Shown here one piece after another: positions 40,410-50,984 of a DNA stretch of 64,000 bases. This stretch comes from Pseudomonas farsensis. GTDB taxonomy: Bacteria > Pseudomonadota > Gammaproteobacteria > Pseudomonadales > Pseudomonadaceae. The DNA is taken from positions 1,370,001 to 1,434,000 of the forward strand of contig NZ_JABWRF020000002.1 in NCBI RefSeq assembly GCF_014268805.2. The letters are read 5' to 3'. The notes under the pieces are model-generated. The model had not been told where the DNA came from and searched no databases. It was given only the letters and a program-made list of their open reading frames with translations. A program made the translations under genes and the position numbers. Each line of letters starts with the position of its first letter. Within the stretch, counting starts at the first letter, position 1.

Positions 40410-43361
40410 TTATTCGGCATCCAGGTGCATTGGCGTCACTACCCGGCCATCGCTTTCAGCCTGGCCCAGCGCTGCATCGATGAAGTACACGCGGTCATCT
40501 TCAAGCTGCCCACGGTCGACCAGGTAGTCCTTGATGCTGCTGGCCCGCTCCTGGCCAAGGGTACGCAGCAGGGCTGCGCTTTCTGCCCAGGATTTGATCA
40601 CCGCTTCGCGCAGCTTGTCGGCGCGCTCGCTGCGGCTGAGTTGTTCCCATTGCGCCGGCGGTTGCTGTTTGAGGCGGGTGCGGTAGATGCCTTCGAGCAT
40701 GGCTGGCTTGTCGCTGTCGTCGACCACCAGCAGTGAAGGGTTGGCAGGCACCTTGTCGCCGCGGCGCTGCAAGATCTTGTACCAGGTGGCCTGGTACTCA
40801 CGCTCCAGCCGCTGCTGGGCGATCAATGGGCCGTCGCTGTTCTGCGCGGCGGTGCCTTCGATTTCCAGGCGCAGTTCAGGGCGTTCCTTCAATGCTGCGG
40901 CCAGCTTGTCCAACGCCTCCTGGGCATCGGGGCTGAGGTCGCTGGAACCCGGCGCGAACGACACGTTGCCAAGATCAGCCGCGCCGCCCCCGGAGACCAG
41001 GCCACCGAGCATCTTGAACGGCGCCTGGGCCGCACGCAGCACCAGGTTGCGCAGGGTCTGCCAGACAATCGGCATGACGCTGAACTGCGGGTTGTTCAGG
41101 TCGCCCGTCACCGGCAGTTCGATGGAGATCGTACCGTTGGTGTCCTTGAGCAAGGCCACCGCCAGGCGAATCGGCAGGTCGACGGCGTCCGGGCTGTCGA
41201 CCTTGTCACCCAGCTGCAATTGCTCGATCACCACTTTGTTCTGCGCCTTGAGCTGGCCATTGGTGATCAAGTAGTGCAAATCGAGGTTCATCCGGCCTTT
41301 GCGGATGCGCAAGCCGGCGAACTTGCCGGAGTAAGGGGTCAGGTTGGTGAGCTCGACCCGCTTGAAGCTGGTGGCGATGTCCAGGCTGGCCATCGGGTTG
41401 AACGGGTTGAGCGCGCCCTTGATGGTCACTGGCGCATAGCGGTCTACCTTGCCCTTCACCTCGACCTTGGCCGGTGTCGGCTGGCGGTTGTCGATGGTGC
41501 CGATCTGGCCGTTGAGCTGTTGCGCGGCAGTGGCGAAGTTGGGCGTCAGGGTCAGGTCGGCGAAGTTGGCCGAACCCTCCTTGATGTCGATCTGGCCGAT
41601 GCGGATGCCCAGCGGTTTTTCAGCGCTGCTGGCGGTGCTGGCCTTTTTCTGGCTGGCCGGTGCCGCAGCACCTGCTGGCTGCGGGATCAGCAGGTCATCG
41701 ACGTTGGTGGTGCGGTCTTCGTTGATGATGAAGCGGGCGTAAGGCTGCATCAGCGTGACCTTGTCGATGGTCAGGGCATCGCCATGCACATACGACAACC
41801 CGTCGACGTTGACCTGCTGCCATTTGACGAAGTCGCGGCTCTTGATGGTGTCCAGCGTATGCAACTGGTTGACCTGGGCCTTGCCGGTGATGGCGAAGGC
41901 CAGCGGCGAGGTGTTCTTCAGGTCGACGTTGAGGTCGCTGGCGAGCATGCCGCTGCGCAGTTCCAGGCGAATGTACGGGCTGATATAGGCCTGGGCCACG
42001 CGCAGGTCGATGTCGCGGGTGCTGACATCCAGCTTGGCAGTGACAGGCGCCAGGTTGACCTGGCCTGTGGCTTGCAGCTTGCCTTGCTTGCCCACGCCGG
42101 TATCGAGCTTGAGCTGGAAGGGCGAGCCGTTGAGGCTGTCGAAGTTTTTCAGGTCAAGGTTGAGCGGGCCGACATCCAGCGCCACGGGCTCCTTCTGGCT
42201 GCGGTCGGCCAGGTGCACCATGTAATTGCGCGCCTGGACGTCCTTGAGCAGCACTTGCCAGGGTTTGCTCGGCGCCTTGGCGGCCTTTTCCTTGGCGCTC
42301 GGTTCGGCGGCTGCCGGTTCGGCTTTTTCCTTGGGGGTGGCCTTGGCCGGTTGGCTGGCGAACAGTTTCTGCCAGTCGAGCTGGCCGTCCTTTTCGAGCG
42401 CGGCCCAGGTTTCGAGCTTTTCGCTGCGCACCTTGCCCACGGTTACCAACTGCTTGGCCAGGTCGATGGAGGTTTCGCTGACTTCAAGGCTGGCCAGGCG
42501 CGCCAGCTTGCGACCGTCCGGGGCGTTGATGGCAAACGGGGCGACGCGCAGCGACACCTTGTCGAGCAGTAGCTCGGTTTCTTTGGCCAGGTTGATCTTG
42601 TAGTGCGCGTCCAGGCTGACCTGGCCGTCTTCCAGCACCAGCGGCACGGCATCGCGCACATAAGGCCAGAACAGCTTCATTTTGCCGTCGGTGACTTTCA
42701 GGGTGCCTTCGGAGGCGATTGGCGCCAGGCTCAGGGTGCCGGCCCAATCGATGCGCCCGCCATTGGGGCCGTTGGCCACCAAGGTCATGTCGGCGTTGTC
42801 GTCCGGCAGCGTGCTGAGGTTTTTAAGCTCAAGGTCGAGCGAGTCGTAAAGAAACTCGATGGGTTCGCTGGGGCGCAGGTCTTCGAAGTGCAGGTAGCCA
42901 TCGCTCAGCTTGATGCTGCCGATGCGCAGTGGGAACGGGTCGCTGGGCGGTTGCTCCGGCTTGGGCTCGCTCGGCGGCAGCTTGAACAGGCGGGTCAGGT
43001 TGAGGCTGCCGTCCTTGGCGAACAGCAGCTCGGTGCGCGGTTTGTCGAGCTCTACCGCTTGCAGGTGCAGCGCCTTGGACCACAGGCTGTCGAGCGACAG
43101 GTTGGCGTAGAGGCGTTCGAAGCCCACTTGCTCCTTGCCCGGTTCGCCGATCTGCAGGCCCCAGAGGGTCAGCTCCAGGCTGAACGGGTTGAGCTCTATG
43201 CGCTGCAAGTGCGCCGGCAGCGTGGCGTATTGCGCCAACTGCTGGTTGGCGATGCGCAAGGCAATGCCCGGGAGGATAAGAAAGCCAAGCAGGCTGTACA
43301 GGGCCACGAGGGCCAGCAGGGCGCCGACGGCGCGGGTCAATCCTTTGGGCATGTGTCGCAT
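40410..43361 (-). CDS. DUF748 (AsmA-like) envelope protein (983 aa)
   Basis: An N-terminal membrane anchor (about residues 8-33, LTRAVGALLALVALYSLLGFLILPGIAL) is followed by a long beta-rich periplasmic region with repeated DUF748/AsmA-like motifs (LNLTRLFKLPPSEP, IGSIKLSDGYLHFEDL, IGQIDIKEGSANFADLTL). A Lys/Ala-rich low-complexity spacer lies at about 380-410. The C-terminal region contains FAPGSSDLSPDAQEALDKLAAAL...LRLEIEGTA, which resembles the OmpA-like peptidoglycan-binding motif. Such proteins are large bridge-like lipid or outer-membrane factors; the specific role is unknown. The start is MRHMPKG at 43361, with an alternative ATG at 43352. The longer frame upstream runs into the neighbouring gene. 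Confidence 0.85.
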   Translation of the reverse strand: MRHMPKGLTRAVGALLALVALYSLLGFLILPGIALRIANQQLAQYATLPAHLQRIELNPFSLELTLWGLQIGEPGKEQVGFERLYANLSLDSLWSKALHLQAVELDKPRTELLFAKDGSLNLTRLFKLPPSEPKPEQPPSDPFPLRIGSIKLSDGYLHFEDLRPSEPIEFLYDSLDLELKNLSTLPDDNADMTLVANGPNGGRIDWAGTLSLAPIASEGTLKVTDGKMKLFWPYVRDAVPLVLEDGQVSLDAHYKINLAKETELLLDKVSLRVAPFAINAPDGRKLARLASLEVSETSIDLAKQLVTVGKVRSEKLETWAALEKDGQLDWQKLFASQPAKATPKEKAEPAAAEPSAKEKAAKAPSKPWQVLLKDVQARNYMVHLADRSQKEPVALDVGPLNLDLKNFDSLNGSPFQLKLDTGVGKQGKLQATGQVNLAPVTAKLDVSTRDIDLRVAQAYISPYIRLELRSGMLASDLNVDLKNTSPLAFAITGKAQVNQLHTLDTIKSRDFVKWQQVNVDGLSYVHGDALTIDKVTLMQPYARFIINEDRTTNVDDLLIPQPAGAAAPASQKKASTASSAEKPLGIRIGQIDIKEGSANFADLTLTPNFATAAQQLNGQIGTIDNRQPTPAKVEVKGKVDRYAPVTIKGALNPFNPMASLDIATSFKRVELTNLTPYSGKFAGLRIRKGRMNLDLHYLITNGQLKAQNKVVIEQLQLGDKVDSPDAVDLPIRLAVALLKDTNGTISIELPVTGDLNNPQFSVMPIVWQTLRNLVLRAAQAPFKMLGGLVSGGGAADLGNVSFAPGSSDLSPDAQEALDKLAAALKERPELRLEIEGTAAQNSDGPLIAQQRLEREYQATWYKILQRRGDKVPANPSLLVVDDSDKPAMLEGIYRTRLKQQPPAQWEQLSRSERADKLREAVIKSWAESAALLRTLGQERASSIKDYLVDRGQLEDDRVYFIDAALGQAESDGRVVTPMHLDAE

Positions 43362-43431
43362 CGTCTGTATCAGGCTGGGGTGGTTGGAGTATGGCACGTT
43401 AAATGGGTTCCGCTGAGCCGACCAAAATACC

Positions 43432-44301
43432 TTATTCCAGGCCCATGCGCCGCCGCGCGCGATGCGCCGAGCCATCACGCATGGCCCAGCGCAGCAGTGG
43501 CGCGGTGCGGGCAAGGCCCAGGCGGATCATGCGCCGCTCCAGTGCGCTCTGTTTCAGGCCGAGCATTTGCCCGGCCCAGGCTGGCAGCAGGTCGATCCCG
43601 GCGTTGAGCATCAGCTTGCCCACCGGTTGCGCCAGGCGGCTGGGGGCAGGGGCCTTGAGCAGAATATCGACCACCTCCAGGCTGCGCGCATCGCACTGCA
43701 GCTGCGGGCGCATGCGTTGCAGGTATGCCTCGACCTCAGCGCAGGACCGCGGCACGTCACGGGCGCCAAGGCGCTCGGCAATCAGCGCGATCTCGTCGTA
43801 GTAGGCATCCTGGGCGGCGCGGGGCAGGGCAGGGTTGCGATAACGCAGGTGTGCGGCCAGGAAGCTGCTGACCTCGGCAACATGCACCCAGGTCAGCAGG
43901 TCGGGGTCGCTGGCCGCATAGGGGCGCCCATCGGGGGCATTGCCGACCACCTGCAGGTGGATGGTGCGTACTTTTTCGATCAGCCACTCGGCGTCGCGGG
44001 TCGAGCCAAAGGTGGTGCCAGAGATGAACTGGCTGGTACGGCGCAGGCGCCCGAGCAGGTCGTGACGGAAGTTGGAGTGATCCCACACTCCGGCCAAGGC
44101 CAGGGGGTGCAGCACTTGCAGCATCAAGGCGCTGATGCCACCCACCAGCATGCTGGGGAAATCGCCGTGCACCCGCCAACTGATGCTCTGCGGGCCGAAC
44201 AGCCCTGGGTCGCCCTTGGGGGATTCCAGGTCGAGCTGGCCGAGGGCCAGCCCGGTAAGGCTCATGACCTGGGTTTCGATGCGGCGACGTAGGGCTTCCA
44301 T
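43432..44301 (-). CDS. DUF2236 / MpaB-family oxygenase-like protein (289 aa)
   Basis: The family includes latex-clearing protein and MpaB, and many members are putative haem-dependent oxygenases. The pattern is visible: FGPQSISWRVHGDFPSMLVGGISALMLQVLHPLALAGVWDHSNFRHDLLGRLRRTSQFISGTTFGST, with conserved histidines in VLHP, WDHS and NFRH, and WVHVAEVSSFLAA later. The substrate is unknown. No signal peptide is visible. The ATG at 44301 begins MEALRRRIETQVMS. The gene lies between the DUF748 gene and acs on the same strand, 39 bases after the acs stop, possibly in one transcript with acs. An assignment beyond the family would be guesswork. Confidence 0.8.
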   Translation of the reverse strand: MEALRRRIETQVMSLTGLALGQLDLESPKGDPGLFGPQSISWRVHGDFPSMLVGGISALMLQVLHPLALAGVWDHSNFRHDLLGRLRRTSQFISGTTFGSTRDAEWLIEKVRTIHLQVVGNAPDGRPYAASDPDLLTWVHVAEVSSFLAAHLRYRNPALPRAAQDAYYDEIALIAERLGARDVPRSCAEVEAYLQRMRPQLQCDARSLEVVDILLKAPAPSRLAQPVGKLMLNAGIDLLPAWAGQMLGLKQSALERRMIRLGLARTAPLLRWAMRDGSAHRARRRMGLE

Positions 44302-44340
44302 GGCAACCTTGCAGTGAAGGCGGCCTGGCCCGGCCGCGGG

Positions 44341-46275
44341 TTACTGGTTGAGACGCGTGTCGATCAGGCCCTGGACCACGCTTGGGTCCGCGAGGGTGGA
44401 GGTATCCCCCAGGTTGTCGAGCTCGTTGCAGGCGATCTTGCGCAGTATACGCCGCATGATCTTGCCCGAGCGGGTCTTGGGCAAGGCCGGTGCCCATTGG
44501 ATCAGTTCAGGCTTGGCGAAGCTGCCGATTTCCTTGCTGACCAGCGCCAGCAGCTCGGCTTTCAGCGCATCGTCGGGCGTCACTCCGTTCATGGTGGTGA
44601 CGAAGGCATAGACCCCTTGGCCCTTGAGGTCGTGCGGGTAGCCGACCACGGCCGCCTCGGCGACGCTGTCGTGCAGCACCAGGGCGCTTTCGACCTCGGC
44701 GGTGCCTATGCGGTGGCCTGACACATTGATCACATCATCGATGCGCCCGGTGATCCAGTAATCGCCGTCGGCATCGCGGCGTGCGCCGTCGCCAGTGAAG
44801 TAGTAGCCGGGCATCGGCTTGAAGTAGGTGTCGACCATGCGCTGGTGGTCGCCATAGACACTGCGGATCTGCGCCGGCCAGCTGGCCTTGATGGCCAGCA
44901 ACCCGGCGCCGGGGCCTTCGATCAGCTTGCCTTGGTCGTCCAGCAGCACTGGCTGCACGCCGAACATCGGCTGGGTCGCGCAACCCGGCGTGAGCCGCTG
45001 GGTGCTGGGCAGCGGGGTGAGCATGATGGCGCCGGTTTCGGTCTGCCACCAGGTGTCGACGATGGGGCAGCGTTTTTGCCCGACTTTTTCGAAGTACCAC
45101 TCCCAGGCTTCCGGGTTGATTGGCTCGCCGACGCTGCCGAGCAGGCGCAGGCTGGCGCGCGAGGTGCTTTGCAGCGGCCCTGGGCCTTCGCGCATGAGCG
45201 CACGCAGGGCAGTGGGCGCGGTGTAGAAGATGTTCACTTTATGCTTGTCCACCACCTGCCAGAACCGCGAGGTATCGGGGTAGTTGGGCACGCCTTCGAA
45301 CATCAGCGACACCGCGCCATTGGCCAGTGGCCCATAGACGATATAGCTGTGGCCGGTGACCCAGCCCACATCGGCGGTGCACCAGAACACTTCGCCGTCG
45401 CGGTAATCGAACACCACATCGAACGTCAGTGCAGCTTGCAGCAGGTAACCGCCGGTGGTGTGCAGCACGCCCTTGGGTTTGCCGGTACTGCCGGAGGTAT
45501 AAAGGATGAACAGCGGCGCTTCGGCGTCCATTGGCTCGGGCGGGCAATCGTCGCCGGCCTGCTCGGTGGCCGTGTGATACCAGAGGTCGCGGCCCTCGGC
45601 CCAGGCCACGTCGGCCCCAGTACGCTTGACCACTACGACGCTGCTGACTGCCGGGCAACTGGCCAAGGCCTTGTCGACGTTTTCTTTGAGCGGCACCCGC
45701 TTGCCACCGCGTACGCCTTCATCGGCGGTGATCACGGTGCGGCAGTCGGCGTCCAGAATGCGGTCGCGCAGGGCGTCCGGGGAAAACCCGCCGAACACCA
45801 CCGAATGGACCGCGCCGATGCGCGTGCAGGCCAGCATGGCGTAGGCGGCTTCAGGGATCATTGGCATATAGATACACACCCGGTCGCCTTTTTTTACCCC
45901 GCGCGCCTTCAAGGCATTGGCCAGGCGGCAGACGTGGCGGTGCAGTTCGCGGTAGGTGATGACCTTGCTGTCGGCGGGGTCGTCACCTTCCCACAGCAGG
46001 GCGGTTTGATCGCCGCGCTGAGCCAGGTGACGGTCGATGCAGTTGTAGCTGACATTGAGCTGGCCACCGTCGAACCAGCGCGCCTGGCCGGTTTTCAGGT
46101 CGCATTGTTGCACGCTCGACCAGGGGCTGCTCCAGTCCAGGCGTTGGGCTTGTTCGGCCCAGAAGGTGTCGGGGTCGTCGACGGACTGGCGGTAGAGGCG
46201 GCGGTAGTCGTCTTCGCTCAGGCGGGTGGCCTGGCTGACAGCCAGGGCGTCGGGGTAATTGCGGATATCGAACAT
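44341..46275 (-). CDS. acs: Acetyl-CoA synthetase (644 aa)
   Basis: Acs activates acetate with ATP and CoA through acetyl-AMP. The ANL-superfamily motifs are in order: [11 protein letters not shown] at 259-269, the aromatic [41 protein letters not shown] and the C-terminal [13 protein letters not shown] with the lysine that is acetylated in the family. Length is normal. The ATG at 46275 starts [13 protein letters not shown]; the longer upstream frame lacks family support. Pseudomonads carry more than one acs, and this one may be the second. It is upstream of the DUF2236 gene. Confidence 0.95.
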   Translation of the reverse strand: MFDIRNYPDALAVSQATRLSEDDYRRLYRQSVDDPDTFWAEQAQRLDWSSPWSSVQQCDLKTGQARWFDGGQLNVSYNCIDRHLAQRGDQTALLWEGDDPADSKVITYRELHRHVCRLANALKARGVKKGDRVCIYMPMIPEAAYAMLACTRIGAVHSVVFGGFSPDALRDRILDADCRTVITADEGVRGGKRVPLKENVDKALASCPAVSSVVVVKRTGADVAWAEGRDLWYHTATEQAGDDCPPEPMDAEAPLFILYTSGSTGKPKGVLHTTGGYLLQAALTFDVVFDYRDGEVFWCTADVGWVTGHSYIVYGPLANGAVSLMFEGVPNYPDTSRFWQVVDKHKVNIFYTAPTALRALMREGPGPLQSTSRASLRLLGSVGEPINPEAWEWYFEKVGQKRCPIVDTWWQTETGAIMLTPLPSTQRLTPGCATQPMFGVQPVLLDDQGKLIEGPGAGLLAIKASWPAQIRSVYGDHQRMVDTYFKPMPGYYFTGDGARRDADGDYWITGRIDDVINVSGHRIGTAEVESALVLHDSVAEAAVVGYPHDLKGQGVYAFVTTMNGVTPDDALKAELLALVSKEIGSFAKPELIQWAPALPKTRSGKIMRRILRKIACNELDNLGDTSTLADPSVVQGLIDTRLNQ

Positions 46276-46371
46276 GGCGGTGGTCCTGCTCTTGTAAGGG
46301 GCGGGGACTGCAACGGCTATTCGATGGACAGTGTAGCTGGAGGCGATGTTCCTGAGGATCACAAGGTCCTG

Positions 46372-46486
46372 GGTAGGAGCGGCCTCGTGTCGCGAAAGGG
46401 CTGCGAAGCAGCCCCCGGAGATAGTGCATGATGCCGGGAGTCTGGGGCCGCTCTGCGGCCCTTTCGCGACACAAGGCCGCTCCTAC
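46372..46486. repeat. Inverted REP pair between acs and pgi
   Basis: Two facing AGGCCGCTCCTAC-family units (46372-46420 and about 46441-46486) in the pgi-acs gap, the same family as 11191-11307 and 18096-18210. Confidence 0.87.
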
Positions 46487-46506
46487 GAGCAGAAACGGCC
46501 TTGCGA

Positions 46507-48171
46507 TCAGCCGCGGTGGCGGCCGCGGAAGTAGTTGATCAGGCCTTGGGTCGAGCCGTCTTCGGCGCTTTCTTCAAGGTTGCCGACCAAGCGCTGGTAG
46601 ACGCCTTTGCCCAGCTCCTTGCCCAGCTCCACGCCCCACTGGTCGAAGGCATTGATACCCCAGACCACGCTCTGCACGAAGACCTTGTGCTCGTACATCG
46701 CCACCAGCGCGCCGAGACGGCGTGGGCTGATGCGCTCGACCACCAGGGTGTTGCTCGGGCGGTTGCCCGGGATCACCTTGTGTGGCGCCAGCTTGGCGAT
46801 ATCGGCCTCGTTCAGGCCCTTGGCGCGCAGTTCGCTCTCGGCTTCTTCGCGGGTTTTACCGAGCATCAGTGCCTGGCTTTGCGACAGGCAGTTGGCATAC
46901 AGCCACTGATGATGGTCGGCGACTGGGTTGAAGCTCACCACCGGCACGATGAAGTCGGCCGGAATCAGCTGGCTGCCTTGGTGCAGCAACTGGTGGTAAG
47001 CGTGCTGGCCATTACAGCCGACGCCGCCCCAGATCACCGGGCCCGTGTCGGTTTTGACCGGGGTGCCGTCTTGCAGCACGCTCTTGCCGTTGGACTCCAT
47101 GTCCAGCTGCTGCAAGTGCTTGGTGATGTTGCGCAGGTAATGGTCGTACGGCAGGATCGCGTGGCTTTGTGCGCCCCAGAAGTTGCCATACCAGACCCCG
47201 AGCAAGGCCAGCAGCACCGGCATGTTCTTGTCGAACGGCGCGGTCTGGAAATGCTGGTCCATGGTGTAGGCACCGGACAGCAGTTCCTTGAAGTTGGCAG
47301 TGCCGATGGCCAGGGCGATCGGCAGGCCGATGGCCGACCACAGCGAGTAACGCCCGCCGACCCAGTCCCACATCGGGAAGATGTTCTCTTCGCGGATACC
47401 AAAGGCCACAGCCGCGGCCTTGTTGCTCGACACGGCGATGAAGTGGCGATACAGCTCGGCTTCCGAACCGCCCTGGGCCAGGTACCAGGTACGCGCGGCC
47501 ATGGCGTTCTTCAGGGTTTCGAGGGTGTTGAACGATTTCGACGAAACGATGAACAGCGTGGTTTCGGCGCGCAGGTTGGCCGACAACTCGTGGAATTCAC
47601 TGCCGTCGATATTGGCCAGGTAATGGCAGCGTACACCGCGTTGGGCGTAGGGCAGCAGCGCCTCGGAAACCAGCTCGGGGCCGAGGAACGAGCCACCGAT
47701 GCCGATGTTCACCACGTCAGTGATGGGTTTTTCGCTGTAACCGCGCCACAGGCCATCGTGGATGCGCCCGACCAGCTCGGTGATCTGGTTCAGCACCTTG
47801 TGCACGTCGGGCATCACGTTGACGCCACCGACACTCAGCTTGTCGCCAACCGGGCGGCGCAGGGCGGTGTGCAGCACCGGGCGGCCTTCGGAGGCGTTGA
47901 TGATTTCGCCGCTGAACATGGCCTTGATGGCATCGCCCAGCTCGACTTCGTTGGCCAGGTTCACCAGCAGGTCGCGGGTTTGCTCGGTGATGAGGTTTTT
48001 CGAGTAGTCGAGGAACAACCCGCAGCTGCTCAGCGAGAACTGGTCGAAGCGCTTGCCGTCAGCGGCGAAGGCTTCGCGCATGCTGAAGCCCTGCATGGCG
48101 TCGCGGTGTTGCTGAAGCGCCTGCCAGGCGGGCAGCGCCGTCACATCGTGGGGTGTACGGTAATACGCCAT
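46507..48171 (-). CDS. pgi: Glucose-6-phosphate isomerase (554 aa)
   Basis: Pgi interconverts glucose-6-phosphate and fructose-6-phosphate. Family signatures are present: [49 protein letters not shown], the catalytic Glu in GVESNGKS-like (here MESNGKSV), [18 protein letters not shown] and a C-terminal [15 protein letters not shown]. Length matches the family. In P. putida hexose is mostly catabolised by the Entner-Doudoroff cycle, so Pgi mainly serves gluconeogenic recycling; that part is general knowledge. The gene is transcribed alone, upstream of acs but separated by a REP pair. Confidence 0.98.
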   Translation of the reverse strand: MAYYRTPHDVTALPAWQALQQHRDAMQGFSMREAFAADGKRFDQFSLSSCGLFLDYSKNLITEQTRDLLVNLANEVELGDAIKAMFSGEIINASEGRPVLHTALRRPVGDKLSVGGVNVMPDVHKVLNQITELVGRIHDGLWRGYSEKPITDVVNIGIGGSFLGPELVSEALLPYAQRGVRCHYLANIDGSEFHELSANLRAETTLFIVSSKSFNTLETLKNAMAARTWYLAQGGSEAELYRHFIAVSSNKAAAVAFGIREENIFPMWDWVGGRYSLWSAIGLPIALAIGTANFKELLSGAYTMDQHFQTAPFDKNMPVLLALLGVWYGNFWGAQSHAILPYDHYLRNITKHLQQLDMESNGKSVLQDGTPVKTDTGPVIWGGVGCNGQHAYHQLLHQGSQLIPADFIVPVVSFNPVADHHQWLYANCLSQSQALMLGKTREEAESELRAKGLNEADIAKLAPHKVIPGNRPSNTLVVERISPRRLGALVAMYEHKVFVQSVVWGINAFDQWGVELGKELGKGVYQRLVGNLEESAEDGSTQGLINYFRGRHRG

Positions 48172-48422
48172 TGCGGATGGTTTCCTTGGTGCATGGTCAG
48201 GCTATGACACTGGCAACCTTTGCCAGTTGCAAGGGAATCATTATAGGCATTGGCTGCGGGGCGGGAATGGGGCAAGGGGCGTGGCAGATGAAATATTATC
48301 GAAGCTGCTCTGGCCCTGTCGCAGGCTCCCACAAGATCAACAACGACGAGATCTCTGTGGGGGATCCTATGGTTTTGTACAAGCCTGTTCTCGCCAGGCA
48401 TATCTGCTTGTGGCGACTTCCC

Positions 48423-48522
48423 TTGTGGCGAGCGGGCTTGTCCCGCGTTGGGCTGCGCAGCAGCCCTGAAAACCCAAGGGGCTGCTGCGCAGCCCGACGC
48501 GGGACAAGCCCGCTCGCCACAA
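48423..48522. repeat. Long, nearly perfect inverted REP repeat (panC-pgi gap 48172-48586)
   Basis: The left arm (48423-48466) and right arm (48479-48522) are about 44-base inverted copies with one mismatch. Each joins a TTGTGGCGAGCGGGCTTGTC unit to a GGGCTGCGCAGCAGCCC palindrome. A degenerate copy of another REP type lies at 48315-48336. Nothing else recognisable is in this gap. Confidence 0.88.
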
Positions 48523-48586
48523 CTGTCTATCATTCCCCACAGGATTGGTCCAACCAGCAATGTTGCGGTTGCGCACGCTCTCCGTG

Positions 48587-49450
48587 TCAGGCGGCAGGTG
48601 CTTGCAGGTGCAGGTAAAGGTTGTCGATCAACCGGGTGTTACCCATGTAGGCAGCAGCGATGACCACCAGCTCACGGTCATCGGCCTGCGCGGGGCGTAG
48701 GGTAACGGCGTGGCGCACTTCGAGGTAATCCTTGCGAAACCCCGCAGCCTCCAGCTGCGCCTGCCCGTCGGCGATCAACGCCGCGAAGTCGCGCTGGCCT
48801 CGGCTGATGGCCTCGCCCATGGCGCTCAGCACCCGGTACAGATGCGGCGCTGCGGCGCGTTGCTCGGGGCTCAGGTAGCCATTGCGTGACGACAGCGCCA
48901 GGCCGTCGTCGGCGCGCACGGTCGGCTCGCCAATGATCTGAATCGGCAGGTTGAGGTCGCGCACCATGGCGCGGATCACAGCCAACTGCTGGAAGTCCTT
49001 CTCGCCAAACACTGCAAGGTCGGGCTGGACCATGTTGAACAGCTTGCTGACCACCGTCGCCACACCTTCGAAATGCCCAGGGCGGCTGGCGCCGCACAGG
49101 CCTTCGGACAACTGCGGCACGCTGACCCGGGTTTGCACGGCCATGCCGTCGGGGTACATCTCCTCGACGGTGGGGGCGAACAGCAAGTCGCAGCCGGCCT
49201 GCACCAGGGTTTGCTGGTCGGCCGCCAAGGTGCGCGGGTACTTGTCGAGGTCTTCGCCGGCGCCAAACTGCAGCGGGTTGACGAAGATGCTGGCGACCAC
49301 GAAGTCAGCCCGCTGGGCGGCTTTGGTCACCAGTGCGGCGTGGCCGCTGTGCAGGTTGCCCATGGTCGGTACGAAGCCGATGCACTTGCCTTCGCCACGG
49401 GCGCGGGCCACGGCGGCGCGCAGTTCGGCCACGCTGTTGACGGTATTCAT
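48587..49450 (-). CDS. panC: Pantothenate synthetase (287 aa)
   Basis: PanC condenses pantoate and beta-alanine with ATP, the last step of pantothenate (vitamin B5) synthesis. HIGH-like motif [27 protein letters not shown], the FGEKDFQQL loop, [16 protein letters not shown] with the KMSKS-like region, and length fit the family. The start ATG at 49450 overlaps the panB stop by 4 bases (49447-49450), so panB-panC are coupled. Confidence 0.97.
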   Translation of the reverse strand: MNTVNSVAELRAAVARARGEGKCIGFVPTMGNLHSGHAALVTKAAQRADFVVASIFVNPLQFGAGEDLDKYPRTLAADQQTLVQAGCDLLFAPTVEEMYPDGMAVQTRVSVPQLSEGLCGASRPGHFEGVATVVSKLFNMVQPDLAVFGEKDFQQLAVIRAMVRDLNLPIQIIGEPTVRADDGLALSSRNGYLSPEQRAAAPHLYRVLSAMGEAISRGQRDFAALIADGQAQLEAAGFRKDYLEVRHAVTLRPAQADDRELVVIAAAYMGNTRLIDNLYLHLQAPAA

Positions 49451-50256
49451 GCGTTGAACCCATGTTCGTCAGCTGGAAAGCTCACCGCTTTGACCGCCTG
49501 CACGTAGGCGGCAAGGGCGCTGTGGATGTTCGGCTGGCCGTCCATGAAGTTCTTCACGAACTTCGGCACACGGCCGGTCAGCGACAGCCCGAGCATGTCA
49601 TGCAGCACCAGCACCTGGCCGTCGGTGGCCGCGCCTGCGCCAATGCCGATGACCGGAATGGCGACCGCCTGGGTAATTTCTGCGGCCAGTTCGCTGGGCA
49701 CGCATTCGAGCAGCAGCATGGCGGCGCCGGCCTGCTCCAGGGCGATGGCGTCGGCGCGCATCTGCCGCGCCTGGGCTTCGCTGCGGCCCTGCACTTTATA
49801 GCCGCCGAGCACATTGACGGTTTGCGGGGTCAGGCCCATGTGCGCGCACACCGGTACGCCGCGGTCGGCCAGCAGGCGAATGGTGTCGGCAAGCCAGGCG
49901 GCGCCTTCGATCTTGACCATGTGCGCCCCGGCGCGCATCAACTGCGCGGCGTTGCTGAAGGCAAGCTCGGGGGTGGCGTGGGCCATGAACGGCAGGTCGG
50001 CCAGAATCAGCGCGCCCTGGTTGCCGCGTTTCACGCAGGCGGTGTGGTAGGCCATGTCATCGTTGCTGACTGGCAGCGTGCTGTCATGGCCCTGCAGGAC
50101 CATGCCCAGCGAATCGCCGACCAGCAACACTTCAACGCCGGCCTCGCTGGCAACCTTGGCGAAGGTCGCGTCGTAACAGGTCAGCATGGTGATCTTTTCA
50201 CCCGCAGCCTTGAGGCCGTTCAGGGTGGTCAGGGTGGTCAGGGTTACTTCAGGCAT
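49447..50256 (-). CDS. panB: 3-methyl-2-oxobutanoate hydroxymethyltransferase (269 aa)
   Basis: PanB forms ketopantoate from ketoisovalerate and methylenetetrahydrofolate. Motifs [67 protein letters not shown] and [23 protein letters not shown] include the Mg and substrate acidic residues. A short repeated DNA stretch encodes TLTTLTTL near the start. The ATG at 50256 has a GAGG site; a longer frame to 50292 is less likely. It is first in panB-panC, and pcnB-folK lie upstream on the same strand. Confidence 0.97.
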   Translation of the reverse strand: MPEVTLTTLTTLNGLKAAGEKITMLTCYDATFAKVASEAGVEVLLVGDSLGMVLQGHDSTLPVSNDDMAYHTACVKRGNQGALILADLPFMAHATPELAFSNAAQLMRAGAHMVKIEGAAWLADTIRLLADRGVPVCAHMGLTPQTVNVLGGYKVQGRSEAQARQMRADAIALEQAGAAMLLLECVPSELAAEITQAVAIPVIGIGAGAATDGQVLVLHDMLGLSLTGRVPKFVKNFMDGQPNIHSALAAYVQAVKAVSFPADEHGFNA

Positions 50257-50505
50257 GTAGGGGCATCCTCGTTCAGGCGCTGTGAACAACAACTGCGGAC
50301 AACGCGTGTATTCATCTTCCGGAGCGGCACATCATCGTTGTGATGTTCGGGGTGCAGGTCCGTCCGGGCCCAAATGGGTGATTGCGGCCGTATGGCGCCG
50401 CGGGACGCCTATAGTCGTGAGCGAGGTGGGGGAAGTCAATCACCCTGTTACCGCATTGTTACGGCGCAGGTGTTACTGGCGTTACCGCCCGCTGAAACGC
50501 CCGAA

Positions 50506-50982
50506 TTACAGGCGTTCGAGGCCGACGAACGGGCAATCCTGGAGCAACTGCGCGAGGCTGCGGCCATCGGCCAGCTGAAAATCGGCGGGTACCAGCTCGG
50601 CCAGCGGGTAGAGCACGAAGGGGCGGGCGTGCATGTGGTAATGCGGCACTTTCAGCCGCGGCAGGTCGATGACCTGGTCACCGAACAGCAGCACATCGAG
50701 GTCAAGGGTGCGCGGGCCCCAGCGTTCCTTGCGTACCCGGCCCTGGCCATTCTCGATGGCTTGCAGGGCGTCGAGCAGTTGCAGCGGCGCAAGCTCGGTA
50801 TCGAGGGCAGCCACGGCGTTGGTGTAGCGCGGCTGGCCGGGCAGCAGCGAATCGCTGGTGTACAGCGCCGAGGCGGCCGCCAGGCGCGTTGCGCTGATGC
50901 CGTCGAGCGCCAGCAGGGCGCTGCGCAGCTGCTCGGCGGGCTCATCGAGGTTGCTGCCCAGGCCGATGTAGGCGCGGGTCAT
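50506..50982 (-). CDS. folK: HPPK, 2-amino-4-hydroxy-6-hydroxymethyldihydropteridine diphosphokinase (158 aa)
   Basis: FolK makes the pterin pyrophosphate used by FolP, whose gene is at 27.1 kb. Motifs: AYIGLGSNL at the start, QPRYTNAVAALDT, and the ATP/Mg-binding RWGPRTLDLDVLLFG, followed by VPHYHMHARPFVLYPL. Length is standard. The ATG at 50982 is preferred over an in-frame ATG 4 codons upstream that lies within the pcnB stop region. It lies right after pcnB (2-base gap), as in E. coli. Confidence 0.97.
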   Translation of the reverse strand: MTRAYIGLGSNLDEPAEQLRSALLALDGISATRLAAASALYTSDSLLPGQPRYTNAVAALDTELAPLQLLDALQAIENGQGRVRKERWGPRTLDLDVLLFGDQVIDLPRLKVPHYHMHARPFVLYPLAELVPADFQLADGRSLAQLLQDCPFVGLERL

Positions 50983-50984
50983 GC

